DNA from: Clostridia bacterium | GTDB taxonomy: Bacteria > Bacillota > Clostridia > Oscillospirales > Acutalibacteraceae | Assembly: GCA_024692685.1 (NCBI GenBank) | Contig: JAILMJ010000041.1 | Coordinates: 53,513-117,512, forward strand | Length of the DNA: 64,000 nucleotides | Reading direction: 5' to 3' | Shown here: piece after piece, positions 37,874-47,653 of the stretch | How the letters are laid out: each line of letters begins with the position of its first letter | Numbering within the stretch: the stretch's first letter is position 1 | Program-made: the position numbers and the translations under genes | Notes under the pieces: model-generated | Databases searched by the model: none | Seen by the model: the letters and a program-made list of their open reading frames with translations, nothing else | What the model was told of the DNA's origin: nothing

Positions 37874-40063
37874 ATGAAATCATTCGATAAATTTTATATT
37901 TATTCCGGTGCTCCGCTGTCTGCCTTTGCAGCGGAGCTTATTTGTAATGAGCTGAACAGCAGATTAAATCAGGTAGCGGAGATTACGGCGGATAATTCAC
38001 AGGCAAATATTATTTTTATAACAAACAGTAATTTCGGCAGGGATGAATTTGAATTAGCTTTACAAGACAGAAAAATACTGTTCACTGCAAGCGGAATGAG
38101 GGGCTTTATTTTCTCTGTCGGTAAATTTCTGAGAAGTATTGTGAAAACAGGCAGTACGATTTCTGTTGACTGCATTTGCTCAGGACATTATATTCCCTCA
38201 AAGCGAATCAGAGGTCATCAGCTCGGCTACAGGACTACTCCTAATTCTTATGACGCCTGGGATTACGGACAATACAGAAGATATTATCTGGATCTTATGT
38301 ATTTCGGCGTCAATACTGTCGAGCATATACCATATCAGAACGGGCGTTCAAAAAGGAACAGACTTATGAAATATGATGAAGAGGAATTCCTCATCAAAGC
38401 TGTTGATATGGCGGACGGCTTCGATCTCGATGTCTCTCTGTGGTATCCAAATTACGACGGCGAAACTCCTGACGAAGCGGTAAAAACGAGAGGACAGCTT
38501 TTTTCAAAGCTGAAACGTCTTGATCAGTGTATGATACCCGGCGGAGACCCGGGTAATTTGCCTGCCGATGAGTTTGTCAGACGCTGCATTGCAATTTCCC
38601 GGGAGATGAAGAAATACCATCCCGATGCCCTTATGTTCCCGTCAGCCCAATCTCCCCATGTTAAAGGGTGGGGTGAAGTGTTTGCCGAAGAAATGAATAA
38701 GGAACCCACGGAAATTGACGGAATAGTTTACGGTCCGAATCATGCTTTTCCTCTTGAGGAACTTTGCAGCAGACTTCCCGAAAGATATCCAGTAAGATTT
38801 TATCCGGATATAACTCATAATGTCAGATGTGAGTATCCTGTTCATTTTGATAAGGACGACTGGCATTTTGCCTTAGCAACCGGCCTGAGCCGTGAATGTA
38901 CAAATCCAAGGCCCCGCGAATATGAAAAACTGTATCGCCTGACAAAAGACTTTGTCATCGGCTCGGTCAGTTATTCTGAGGGCGTAACCGATGATGTAAA
39001 TAAAGCAGTCTGGTCATCTCTTGATTATGATGAAAAATACAGCGCAGATGCCGCTGTACTTGATTATTCAAGGCTTTTCTTTTTCGGTGCCGATGTCCAA
39101 AGAATTAAAGATCTGATTTTTGCCCTTGAAAGCAACTGGGTCGGCGACCCTGCGCTCAATGACGGAATCGATAAAACTTATAACGGTTTCTGTGAGCTGT
39201 CGGAAAACTATCCTATTTTGAATAATAACTGGCGTTTTCTTCAGCTCTATTTCAGATCCATGTGTGATAAACTGGTCCGTGAAAGACGTATATTTGAGCT
39301 GAATCTGATTTCTTCAGCCCGCATCTCTCTGGAAAGCGGTGATTTCAGATATGCTGTTGAAATCCTTAAAACCGATTTTACAGATGAATACAAAAAATTA
39401 AGGCAAAGTATAAACAGCATTGCATCAAAATTGTTTGACCTTATAGGCCTTCAGACCGATGTTGATAATTACTGCGCAGACAATTGGGAAAGGGGAGCGG
39501 TACTTGAAACAATCGATCTTCCCGTAACCGACAGAAATTATCTTTTGAGTAAGGAGTCATCCTGTGAGAACGCCGCTCAGTTTCTTTCTTATTTTGACAG
39601 AAACAAGGTTTCCGAAAATGAATATCATTACTCTGTTGCTTATGACGGAATTCCTCCGGGACAGAGCGGTGAGGTTTATCTGAACTTTCAGGGAGACAGA
39701 CCGGATGTCAACAGGGGTGATTTGCCTACAGCCCTGTTCAATGTTTATGATAACTATTCTTTTAAGAAAACAATTAAGGACCTTAGTGATACCTGCGATT
39801 ATTTATTGAGAGTAATATATTTTGACAAAAAAGACCCTGAGGTAACCGCTCTTACCGTTAAAGCAAACGGTGAAACGGTTTACGTCGGCGGACAGTTCGG
39901 GCAGGGAAATCCCGGATTTGACAGCCGGTTCTGTAAAAAAGGATTTACCTGTGCCGAATACAGAATCAAAACGGGAATTATAAAGAATGGCGAACTGAAT
40001 CTTGAAATATGCGAAGATAAAAACGGAGTTATGCTCAGCGAGTTCTTCCTTTTGAAGATTTGA
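37874..40063 (+). CDS. Glycosidase-like protein of uncertain family (alpha-glucuronidase/hexosaminidase-type N-terminal domain plus probable TIM barrel)
   Basis: Domain layout and RIRGHQLGYRTTPNSYDAWDYGQYRRYYLDLMYFGVNTVEHIPYQ; no signal peptide. Confidence 0.5.
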   Translation: MKSFDKFYIYSGAPLSAFAAELICNELNSRLNQVAEITADNSQANIIFITNSNFGRDEFELALQDRKILFTASGMRGFIFSVGKFLRSIVKTGSTISVDCICSGHYIPSKRIRGHQLGYRTTPNSYDAWDYGQYRRYYLDLMYFGVNTVEHIPYQNGRSKRNRLMKYDEEEFLIKAVDMADGFDLDVSLWYPNYDGETPDEAVKTRGQLFSKLKRLDQCMIPGGDPGNLPADEFVRRCIAISREMKKYHPDALMFPSAQSPHVKGWGEVFAEEMNKEPTEIDGIVYGPNHAFPLEELCSRLPERYPVRFYPDITHNVRCEYPVHFDKDDWHFALATGLSRECTNPRPREYEKLYRLTKDFVIGSVSYSEGVTDDVNKAVWSSLDYDEKYSADAAVLDYSRLFFFGADVQRIKDLIFALESNWVGDPALNDGIDKTYNGFCELSENYPILNNNWRFLQLYFRSMCDKLVRERRIFELNLISSARISLESGDFRYAVEILKTDFTDEYKKLRQSINSIASKLFDLIGLQTDVDNYCADNWERGAVLETIDLPVTDRNYLLSKESSCENAAQFLSYFDRNKVSENEYHYSVAYDGIPPGQSGEVYLNFQGDRPDVNRGDLPTALFNVYDNYSFKKTIKDLSDTCDYLLRVIYFDKKDPEVTALTVKANGETVYVGGQFGQGNPGFDSRFCKKGFTCAEYRIKTGIIKNGELNLEICEDKNGVMLSEFFLLKI

Positions 40064-40068
40064 TTTCC

Positions 40069-41058
40069 TTATAACTGAACCGATACATAGGCGATTTTCT
40101 TTCGTTCCCAGGTATAGCTTATGTGCAGTTTACCATCTGAATATACTATTGCCGGATATGAGAATTCACTGTCCGGCTTTTCTTTTTCCAATTCGCAAAC
40201 GGTTTCAAATGATTTCCCGTTATCAACGGATACTCCAAGTGTCAGCGGAGAACGCTCGCCCCAGTTTTTGCTTACGGGATTTGAAACCAGAAACAGCCTT
40301 CCGTCCGGAGTTCTCTCAACATCTATTCCGCTGTTGTTATTCGGCATATCGGTGGCGTAAGCGGTGCACCAGGTTACTCCGTAATCCGGGCTGTCGCTTC
40401 TGTATATTTTTCCTGCCGATGTTCTCGTGAACATCGAAACCTGACCCTTTTCGCTTTCCCATAAAGTAGGCTGAATCATCGGAATTCTGTTTTTGCAATG
40501 TCCGTTTGCCCTGTTAAACAGCGGTAAGCAGTGCTTTGTGGCGATGATATCACTCTTTTTCCAGGTGTAGCCGTCATCATCGGATATATCCACAAAGCAG
40601 TTCCAGCCGGTGTGCTCAAACGAGGCGGGAGCAAGTATCCTCGAGTTTGAAAGTCTTATGCATTTGTTTTTGACCGGGCCCCGGCCTCCGCTGTTGTCGC
40701 CCGGAACAAGCTCCGACGGAGAGGAAAATGATTTGCCGTTATCCGATGAAATGCATCTGTAGGTTTTCCATTCCGCTATTTTTTTGCCGACTTTAAAAAA
40801 CAACGAAATTTTGCCGTCAATGTGTTCAAACAATACCGGATTCCAGTGAGGCAGAGAGGAGTCCGCCGTAATTCTTACGGGCTCTCCGAATACACCGTTT
40901 TCCCTGACGGAATACCAGATGTCCACATCGTCTTTTCCTTCTTTTGTGCCTCCAAACCAGGCACAAATAACGTTTCCGTTTTGCAAAGGCAAAACAGTGG
41001 AGGCGTGACAGTTGGCTGTCGGCATATTTTCACATACAAATTCTTTTTCAATATTCAT
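40069..41058 (-). CDS. Exo-alpha-sialidase-like BNR-repeat protein
   Basis: NCHASTVLPLQNGNVICAWFGGTKEGKDDVDIW, SSDNGKSFSSP, Asp-box-like repeats; start set at internal Met. Confidence 0.8.
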   Translation of the reverse strand: MNIEKEFVCENMPTANCHASTVLPLQNGNVICAWFGGTKEGKDDVDIWYSVRENGVFGEPVRITADSSLPHWNPVLFEHIDGKISLFFKVGKKIAEWKTYRCISSDNGKSFSSPSELVPGDNSGGRGPVKNKCIRLSNSRILAPASFEHTGWNCFVDISDDDGYTWKKSDIIATKHCLPLFNRANGHCKNRIPMIQPTLWESEKGQVSMFTRTSAGKIYRSDSPDYGVTWCTAYATDMPNNNSGIDVERTPDGRLFLVSNPVSKNWGERSPLTLGVSVDNGKSFETVCELEKEKPDSEFSYPAIVYSDGKLHISYTWERKKIAYVSVQL

Positions 41059-41059
41059 T

Positions 41060-41278
41060 TCAAAGTTTAAACTCTCCCGGGTCAATGTCATCAATAAGTT
41101 TTGCCTCAGGCGGTTTTCTTTTAAGTACGTCATATTTATATGAACTGCAACTGCTGTCTTTATTGACTATACCTTTTTTGCGGCATAATACATTCTCTCC
41201 GTCGGGGGATATTCTTCCGTTTAAACAGTATCCGCATTTCGGCGGATATTTTTTTGAGTCGATAACTTTCTTTTTCAT
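41060..41278 (-). CDS. Small Cys-rich protein, putative zinc/metal binding
   Basis: 72 aa, CGYCLNGRISPDGENVLCRKKGIVNKDSSCSSY; ATGA overlap with the upstream GH92 gene. Confidence 0.65.
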   Translation of the reverse strand: MKKKVIDSKKYPPKCGYCLNGRISPDGENVLCRKKGIVNKDSSCSSYKYDVLKRKPPEAKLIDDIDPGEFKL

Positions 41279-43320
41279 ATCAGTTCACCGTAAGGGATTG
41301 TGTTTCCGCTGAATTTATCTGCATCAATTGTTTTTCCGCAAATCACAGCCTCGTCAACCTGCTTTATGCCTTTAACGAATTCCGCTTTTCCCGGGCAAAA
41401 CGGATAGAATCCGAGCAAACCGAATATATACCAGATTGCCATAGTGCCGTTATCTTCATCTCCGGGAAAGCCGTCATCTTCATTGCTGAAAGCAAATTCG
41501 CACAGCTCTTTTACTCTTTTTGCGGTTTTATCTGTATAACCGAGAGCGGAATATATATACGGGATATGGAAACTCGGTTGATTTGAAATTGCGCACTGGC
41601 CGAAGTCAACAGCCGCCATCTCTGTTATTTCGTGAATTTCACAGTTGTAACCGACAATTTCGTAATCGGGCTTTGTCCGGAAAAGCTCGTCTATTTTCTC
41701 GGCAAGTTTTTCTTTTCCGCCGTAAAGCTCAGCAAGGCCTTCAATATCGTGGGGAACAGCAAAGGAATTTTGCCAGGCGCTGCCTTCGGTGTAATCTCTG
41801 CCCCAGCCGGTTGGTGAGAAACCGGGACGGAAGTTCCCTTTTGAGTCCCTTGCTCTCATAAAACCTGTTTCTTTGTCGAATATATTTTTATAGTTGAGTG
41901 AACGTTTCAGATATTCTTTTTTTATATCCTCTTTTCCGAGCATGCCCGCAATCACCGATATGCACCAGTCTCCGTATGCCGCGTCAAGAGTAAGGTTGAC
42001 GCTCTCGTTTTGTTCATCGTAAGGCACATAGCCCAATCTGCAATACGATTCTGCTCCGTTTCTTCCGAAGTAGTCATAAGGCGCATCTGTAACTGAGTGC
42101 TTTATCATACCTTCAAGTGCGGTTTCAAGGTCTTCTTTATCAATAAATCCTTTTACAGCTCCGTCACAGATAACTGCGTCTATAAGTGTGCTGGGCATAC
42201 ATCCGCGTTCTCCTATTGAGAGCCATCTCGGCAGCCAGCCGCTGTCCTTGTATTCGTTTATGAAAGACCTGAGCATCAGTTTCAGTTCTTCTTTTGCAAC
42301 CAGAGAGAAAAACGGATAAACCGTTCTGTATGTATCCCAGAACCCGTTGTCTGTAAAACGTATGCCTTCTCTTATTATTCCGTCGTGCGGGCAATAATGG
42401 ATTTCAACATTGTTCCCGTTTATTTCAGAGCACCGGTGCGGATACAGGAAGGCTCTGTACATACAGGAGTAAAAGGTTTTTAATTTCTTTTCGTCCGTAG
42501 TCTTTATCCTGACACGTGAAAGATATTCCTCCCATATCTCTTCAGACTCCGAGCAAAGAGAATCAAAATCCTTGCTCTTAATTTCGTGTTCAAGATTCAG
42601 CTTTGCCTGTTCAAATGAAATATAAGAAGAAGCAACCTTAACTTGAGTTTCCTTGTTCCTCAACTTGATGTGAATAGAAGAATTTTCACCGTCAACGCAG
42701 GCGGCACGGTCAATCCTTTCGTTTATGCCGACAGAAATACCGCCGGTATCAACGCTGTTGTCGGGGAATCTGATAATCAGGTATTCTTTAAAATTTTTGC
42801 CTTCGGACTCTTCGTGATTGTCTGTGACGGCGTATAGAGTGTTCTCGTATTCGTTATATGAAAATGCACAGTTATCCTTTACGGAGTGAACGCAAAAATA
42901 ATTGTCACCTTCATCCTTGAATGTAACCCTGAATATTGCGCATCTTTCGGAGGTCGTTACCTCAAAAACCGATTTTGTTCTGAGCAGGTTATATCTCAAA
43001 TAAAACGGTTTCATAACAGTATTTTCCGGCCTGAATCCGGACCATCTTTCCTCACCGCTTAAACCGAGTTTCCCGTTTTGCGGTATAAAACAAAAAGCGC
43101 CGTAATCTCCTATCCAGGGAGACGGCTGATGCGTGAGCCTGAACCCTTCAAGAGATCTGTCTTCGGGGTGATAATACCATCTGATGTTTCCGTCACTTGT
43201 TTGCGGAGCAAAGGCAATCATTCCGAACGGGCGCTGAATAAGCGGCAAAGTGTTGCCGTTACTGTATCTGTGGCGCGAGGCAGAGCCTTGCTTTATGTTA
43301 ACATAATCACAATACTTCAT
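41275..43320 (-). CDS. Glycoside hydrolase family 92 (alpha-mannosidase-like)
   Basis: FRLTHQPSPWIGDYGAFCF, DNGFWDTYRTVYPFFSL, GDEDNGTMAIWYIFGLLGFYPFCPG. Confidence 0.92.
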   Translation of the reverse strand: MKYCDYVNIKQGSASRHRYSNGNTLPLIQRPFGMIAFAPQTSDGNIRWYYHPEDRSLEGFRLTHQPSPWIGDYGAFCFIPQNGKLGLSGEERWSGFRPENTVMKPFYLRYNLLRTKSVFEVTTSERCAIFRVTFKDEGDNYFCVHSVKDNCAFSYNEYENTLYAVTDNHEESEGKNFKEYLIIRFPDNSVDTGGISVGINERIDRAACVDGENSSIHIKLRNKETQVKVASSYISFEQAKLNLEHEIKSKDFDSLCSESEEIWEEYLSRVRIKTTDEKKLKTFYSCMYRAFLYPHRCSEINGNNVEIHYCPHDGIIREGIRFTDNGFWDTYRTVYPFFSLVAKEELKLMLRSFINEYKDSGWLPRWLSIGERGCMPSTLIDAVICDGAVKGFIDKEDLETALEGMIKHSVTDAPYDYFGRNGAESYCRLGYVPYDEQNESVNLTLDAAYGDWCISVIAGMLGKEDIKKEYLKRSLNYKNIFDKETGFMRARDSKGNFRPGFSPTGWGRDYTEGSAWQNSFAVPHDIEGLAELYGGKEKLAEKIDELFRTKPDYEIVGYNCEIHEITEMAAVDFGQCAISNQPSFHIPYIYSALGYTDKTAKRVKELCEFAFSNEDDGFPGDEDNGTMAIWYIFGLLGFYPFCPGKAEFVKGIKQVDEAVICGKTIDADKFSGNTIPYGELI

Positions 43321-43438
43321 AGCTATCATCCTCCGGTTTCATATTAAATTAAAATAAAAAGGATGTCAAGATTTAGTTGCACACGTAAAGGAAAAATGAT
43401 ATTATATAAAAGATATAAAACTACTATGAGGCGATACT

Positions 43439-44860
43439 ATGTCAAAATATCCCGATTATGTTAAATATGCAGCTTCTGTTGTTCCTTCGGAAAGGCAGAT
43501 AAAATGGCAGGAAACCGAGTTTAACGCCTTTGTTCATTTCGGTATGAATACTTTTACTGATTCAGAATGGGGAAACGGCAACGATGACCCTGATTTGTTT
43601 AATCCGGAAAAGTTGAATTGCAGGAAATGGGCCAAGCTTTTTAAACTTTCGGGTATGAACGGTCTTATTCTCACTGCCAAACATCATGACGGCTTCTGCC
43701 TCTGGCCGAGCAAATATACCGATTACAGTGTCAAATCAAGCTCCTGGCGTGACGGCAAAGGCGATGTTGTCGGGGAATGTTCCGCCGCCTGCAAAGATGC
43801 CGGGCTTAAATTCGGCATATATCTTTCCCCGTGGGACAGGCATGAAGCTTCCTATGGTTCGGGAGAAGAATATAACAATTTTTATAAGCACCAGCTCACT
43901 GAATTGCTTACAAATTACGGCGAGATTTTCTGTGTTTGGCTTGACGGAGCCTGCGGTGAAGGTCCCAACGGGAAAAAACAGGAGTATGATTGGGACGGCT
44001 ATTTCAGCCTCATACGTGAATTGCAGCCCGAAGCAGCAATATGCATATGCGGACCGGATGTCCGCTGGTGCGGCAATGAGTCCGGAGTGTGCAGAAAAAG
44101 CGAGTGGAGCGTGGTGCCCTATTATCACTCAAAATATGAGCTTATCTCCTCCGAATCTCAGACAGATGTTTCCAGACCTCCCAAAAAAATCAACCCCACC
44201 GCTCTTGATCTCGGCAGCAGAAAACAGATAAGAAACTGCAATAAGCTTATCTGGTATCCCGCTGAGGTTGATGTGTCAATAAGAAAAGGATGGTTTTACC
44301 ATACTTCGGATGATTATAGTGTCAAGCCTCTTACAAAGCTTATGGATATCTATTATAATTCCGTAGGAGCAAATGCAAATCTTCTGCTCAATATTCCTCC
44401 TATGCCCGACGGCACGATAAATGAAAGGGATATGAATACTCTCCTTTCAATGGGCGCGCAGCTTGAAATTGATTTTAACGAAAATCTCGCCGAAGGTTCT
44501 GTGATGACGGATAACAATCATGCTGACGATGCGCATACCGCTCAGCATATTCTCATCAATGATTCGGAGGAATACTGGTTATCCGGTGATAAACCCGAGG
44601 GCAGTGAAATTGTGCTTGACCTCTGCGACGAATATGACATAGATAAGATTGTACTCGGCGAGCACATAAGAACCGGTCAGCAAATTGAGAGTTTCTCACT
44701 TTATGCAAAAATTAACAATAAATGGAAGAAGATTGATGACGGCACGGTAATCGGATATAAAAGGATAATCCGTTTCAAAGAGATGAGGGTTCGTTATTTC
44801 AAGCTTGTTATCAACGAAACAAGATGTTTTGCCACCATCAGTAAATTTGAGGCTTATTGA
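43439..44860 (+). CDS. Glycoside hydrolase family 29 alpha-L-fucosidase
   Basis: FNAFVHFGMNTFTDSEWG, LILTAKHHDGFCLWPSKYTDYSVKSS, FCVWLDGACGEG; C-terminal F5/8C-like domain. Confidence 0.92.
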   Translation: MSKYPDYVKYAASVVPSERQIKWQETEFNAFVHFGMNTFTDSEWGNGNDDPDLFNPEKLNCRKWAKLFKLSGMNGLILTAKHHDGFCLWPSKYTDYSVKSSSWRDGKGDVVGECSAACKDAGLKFGIYLSPWDRHEASYGSGEEYNNFYKHQLTELLTNYGEIFCVWLDGACGEGPNGKKQEYDWDGYFSLIRELQPEAAICICGPDVRWCGNESGVCRKSEWSVVPYYHSKYELISSESQTDVSRPPKKINPTALDLGSRKQIRNCNKLIWYPAEVDVSIRKGWFYHTSDDYSVKPLTKLMDIYYNSVGANANLLLNIPPMPDGTINERDMNTLLSMGAQLEIDFNENLAEGSVMTDNNHADDAHTAQHILINDSEEYWLSGDKPEGSEIVLDLCDEYDIDKIVLGEHIRTGQQIESFSLYAKINNKWKKIDDGTVIGYKRIIRFKEMRVRYFKLVINETRCFATISKFEAY

Positions 44861-44861
44861 T

Positions 44862-45202
44862 ATGAATATTCAGATTTTCGGCACCAATAAATGCTTTGAC
44901 ACAAAGAAGGCACAGCGTTATTTCAAGGAGAGAAATATTAAATTTCAGTTTATTGACCTACCCAGAAAAGCCTGAGCAGAGGAGAACTGAGTTCGGTTAT
45001 TTCGGCTGTGGGTACACTTGATGACCTGATTAACGAAAAATCAAAATATTATGAGCAGTCGTTTATCAGATATCTTGCTTCCACGGATGCAAAGATAGAA
45101 AAAATCCTCGAAAACGGCGAGCTCCTCAAAACTCCGATAGTCAGAAACGGAAAACTGGCCACAGTCGGTTATCAGCCGGAAATTTGGAAAAAATGGGAAT
45201 AA
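44862..45202 (+). pseudogene. ArsC/Spx-family thioredoxin-fold protein, interrupted by an apparent 1-nt frameshift
   Basis: Frame 0: MNIQIFGTNKCFDTKKAQRYFKERNIKFQFIDLPRKA*; -1 frame from 44969: SLSRGELSSVISAVGTLDDLINEKSKYYEQ...TPIVRNGKLATVGYQPEIWKKWE. One extra A in the AGAAAAG run restores one ORF. Confidence 0.8.
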
Positions 45203-45206
45203 TAAT

Positions 45207-46562
45207 ATGAATACAGAGTTGTCAACGCAGGTTAAGGTTGTTCTGAACAAACTTAATCTAAGCGGGCACAGGGCTTATATTGTCGGCGGAGCGATACGAA
45301 ATATAATTATGGGGCTTCCCGTTCATGATTGGGATATAGCAACCGATGCTTCGCCTGAAACCGTTTCTGAAGTTTTCAGCGGTTTCAGGGTAGTTGAAAC
45401 AGGGATAAAACACGGCACGGTTACCGTAATTATTGACCGTGCGCCCATTGAAATCACTACTTTCCGTGCCGAAAAAGGCTATTCGGATCATCGCCGTCCC
45501 GATGAGGTCCTTTTTGTAAATGATCTCACCCGGGATCTTTCCAGAAGAGACTTTACCTGTAATGCAATTGCGTATAATCCCGATGAGGGAATTACAGATC
45601 CATTTAACGGGCTAAGTGACATTAATAATAAAATAATCCGATGCGTCGGCAACAGCACAGAAAGGTTTGAGGAAGACGCATTGAGAATACTCAGGGCTCT
45701 GAGGTTTTCTTCGGTTCTTAATTTTGATATTTGTATCGAAACCTCAAAAGCAATACACAAATATTACGGTTTGCTGAAGTTTATATCTGTTGAAAGAATA
45801 TACGCGGAGCTTCGCAAACTGGTTTGCGGAGACAGAGCGGCAAAGGTTCTTGATGAATACAGCGATGTGTTTTTCTTCCTGATGCCCGAACTCGAAGCCA
45901 TGAAGGGCTGTGAGCAAAACCACATCAGGCATATTTATGATGTATGGGGGCATACACTTAAAGCCGTTGACTCTGTCAGACCCGTGCCTGAGTTAAGACT
46001 CGCAATGCTCTTTCACGATTGCGGCAAACCCTGCGTTAAATCCACTGACGAAAAGGGAATTGACCATTTTTACTCTCACAGCGAAAAAAGCAAAGAACTT
46101 GCTTCCGATATTCTTTACCGTTTCAAAGCGTCTAACAGTGAACGGAATCATATATGTACTCTTGTTGAAAAGCACGGCTTTGAGCCTGATATAATCAGCA
46201 GGAAGACTTACAGAAAATATATTGGCAGTTACGGTCCGGAAATAGTGAAAGAGCTTTTTGAAGTACGCGAGGCTGATTTCAGAGCCCAGAACCCGGTTTT
46301 TATTGAAAGCGAAATAAAGAGAAATGAAGCGGGTCTTGAAACACTTAATCTCATTCTCGGTGAAGAGCCTTGTTTTTCACTTAAAGATCTTAAGATTAAC
46401 GGAAATGATTTGCTTTCTTTGGGAATCTCGCCAACTCATTTGCTTGGCTCTGTGCTCAACAGATTACTTGAAGAAGTAATGGACGGAAGAATAAAGAATA
46501 ACAAGGCAGACCTCTTGAAAAGAGCGGAGGACATTTATTATGGAAACAGTAAAACTGAATAA
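45207..46562 (+). CDS. cca: CCA tRNA nucleotidyltransferase with HD domain
   Basis: AYIVGGAIRNIIMGLPVHDWDIATDA, RRDFTCNAIAYNP, EDALRILRALRF, LAMLFHDCGKP. Confidence 0.93.
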   Translation: MNTELSTQVKVVLNKLNLSGHRAYIVGGAIRNIIMGLPVHDWDIATDASPETVSEVFSGFRVVETGIKHGTVTVIIDRAPIEITTFRAEKGYSDHRRPDEVLFVNDLTRDLSRRDFTCNAIAYNPDEGITDPFNGLSDINNKIIRCVGNSTERFEEDALRILRALRFSSVLNFDICIETSKAIHKYYGLLKFISVERIYAELRKLVCGDRAAKVLDEYSDVFFFLMPELEAMKGCEQNHIRHIYDVWGHTLKAVDSVRPVPELRLAMLFHDCGKPCVKSTDEKGIDHFYSHSEKSKELASDILYRFKASNSERNHICTLVEKHGFEPDIISRKTYRKYIGSYGPEIVKELFEVREADFRAQNPVFIESEIKRNEAGLETLNLILGEEPCFSLKDLKINGNDLLSLGISPTHLLGSVLNRLLEEVMDGRIKNNKADLLKRAEDIYYGNSKTE

Positions 46563-47589
46563 CGCCGAAGAATATGATGATTTTGTGCGCAACCATCCCA
46601 AAGGTCATATGATGCAGACATCGGCCTGGGGTAAAATAAAAAGAGAATGGGACTGGACCGGTTTTATCTGCAGGGATGATAACGGGCAAATTAAAGGCGT
46701 TTGCGGTGTTCTTATCAGGAAGATACCGTATACAAGTTTTAAAATGCTTTACGCTCCGAGGGGCCCGGTTTGCGATCTTTCAGACAAGCAGACCGTGACC
46801 GAACTGATAAAAGCTGTTTCGGAATACGGTAAAAACAATAAGGCATACACTTTCAAAATAGACACCGACACCCTCGCTACCGATAAGGAATATATTGATT
46901 TGCTTAAATCCCTCGGTTTTGTATTCAAGGAGCACGGCAGCGGTTTTGATACTGTCCAGGCAAGGTATATTTTCAGACTTAACATTGACGGCAAAACCGA
47001 AGAGGAAGTTATGGCCGGTTTTCATTCTAAAACCAGGTATAACACCAGGCTTGCCGAGCGAAAAGGTATAAGAATTGAGATTAAAGGCAAAGAGTCGTGT
47101 GAGGACTTTCACAGTCTTATGCTTTTAACAGGTGACAGGGATAATTTTGCAGTAAGAAGCACGGAATATTTTGAGAGAATTATGGATGCTTTCGGTGAAG
47201 ATGCCCGTCTGTATTTCGCCTATTATGAGGATGAACTCCTTGCCGGCGCACTTGATGTTCATGTAGGTGATAAGGTATGGTATGTTTACGGGGCAAGTTC
47301 CAATGAACACAGGAATCTGATGCCCACATATCTCGTGCAATGGTCCTGCATAAAGTGGGCTATTGAAAAGGGATGTAAATGGTATGATTTCAGAGGCGGA
47401 TATCCCGATGAAAACAACCCGCTTCACGGTATCTATAAATTCAAAAAAGGGTTCTGCAATGACTATATGGAATTTATGGGTGAAGCCGATTTGATTATGG
47501 ACGAGTTCGGTTATAAGACAGTTGAAAAAGCGCAAAAACTGGTAAAATCCGCAAGAACTTTTAAAAGAAAGCTCATGGGAAACCGGTGA
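46540..47589 (+). CDS. FemA/FemB/FemX-family aminoacyltransferase (lipid II peptide bridge)
   Basis: HPKGHMMQTSAWGKIK, MYAPRGP-type LYAPRGPVCDL, WYVYGASSNEHRNLMPTYLVQW, YDFRGGYP. Confidence 0.92.
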   Translation: METVKLNNAEEYDDFVRNHPKGHMMQTSAWGKIKREWDWTGFICRDDNGQIKGVCGVLIRKIPYTSFKMLYAPRGPVCDLSDKQTVTELIKAVSEYGKNNKAYTFKIDTDTLATDKEYIDLLKSLGFVFKEHGSGFDTVQARYIFRLNIDGKTEEEVMAGFHSKTRYNTRLAERKGIRIEIKGKESCEDFHSLMLLTGDRDNFAVRSTEYFERIMDAFGEDARLYFAYYEDELLAGALDVHVGDKVWYVYGASSNEHRNLMPTYLVQWSCIKWAIEKGCKWYDFRGGYPDENNPLHGIYKFKKGFCNDYMEFMGEADLIMDEFGYKTVEKAQKLVKSARTFKRKLMGNR

Positions 47590-47606
47590 TTGCAGTCAAA
47601 AAAATG

Positions 47607-47635
47607 ACCCGTCGGTTCTTTTTGAACCGACGGGT
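47607..47635. terminator. Bidirectional terminator between convergent genes
   Basis: acccgtcggttc-ttttt-gaaccgacgggt. Confidence 0.8.
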
Positions 47636-47653
47636 TTCGTTGTATAACTGTCA

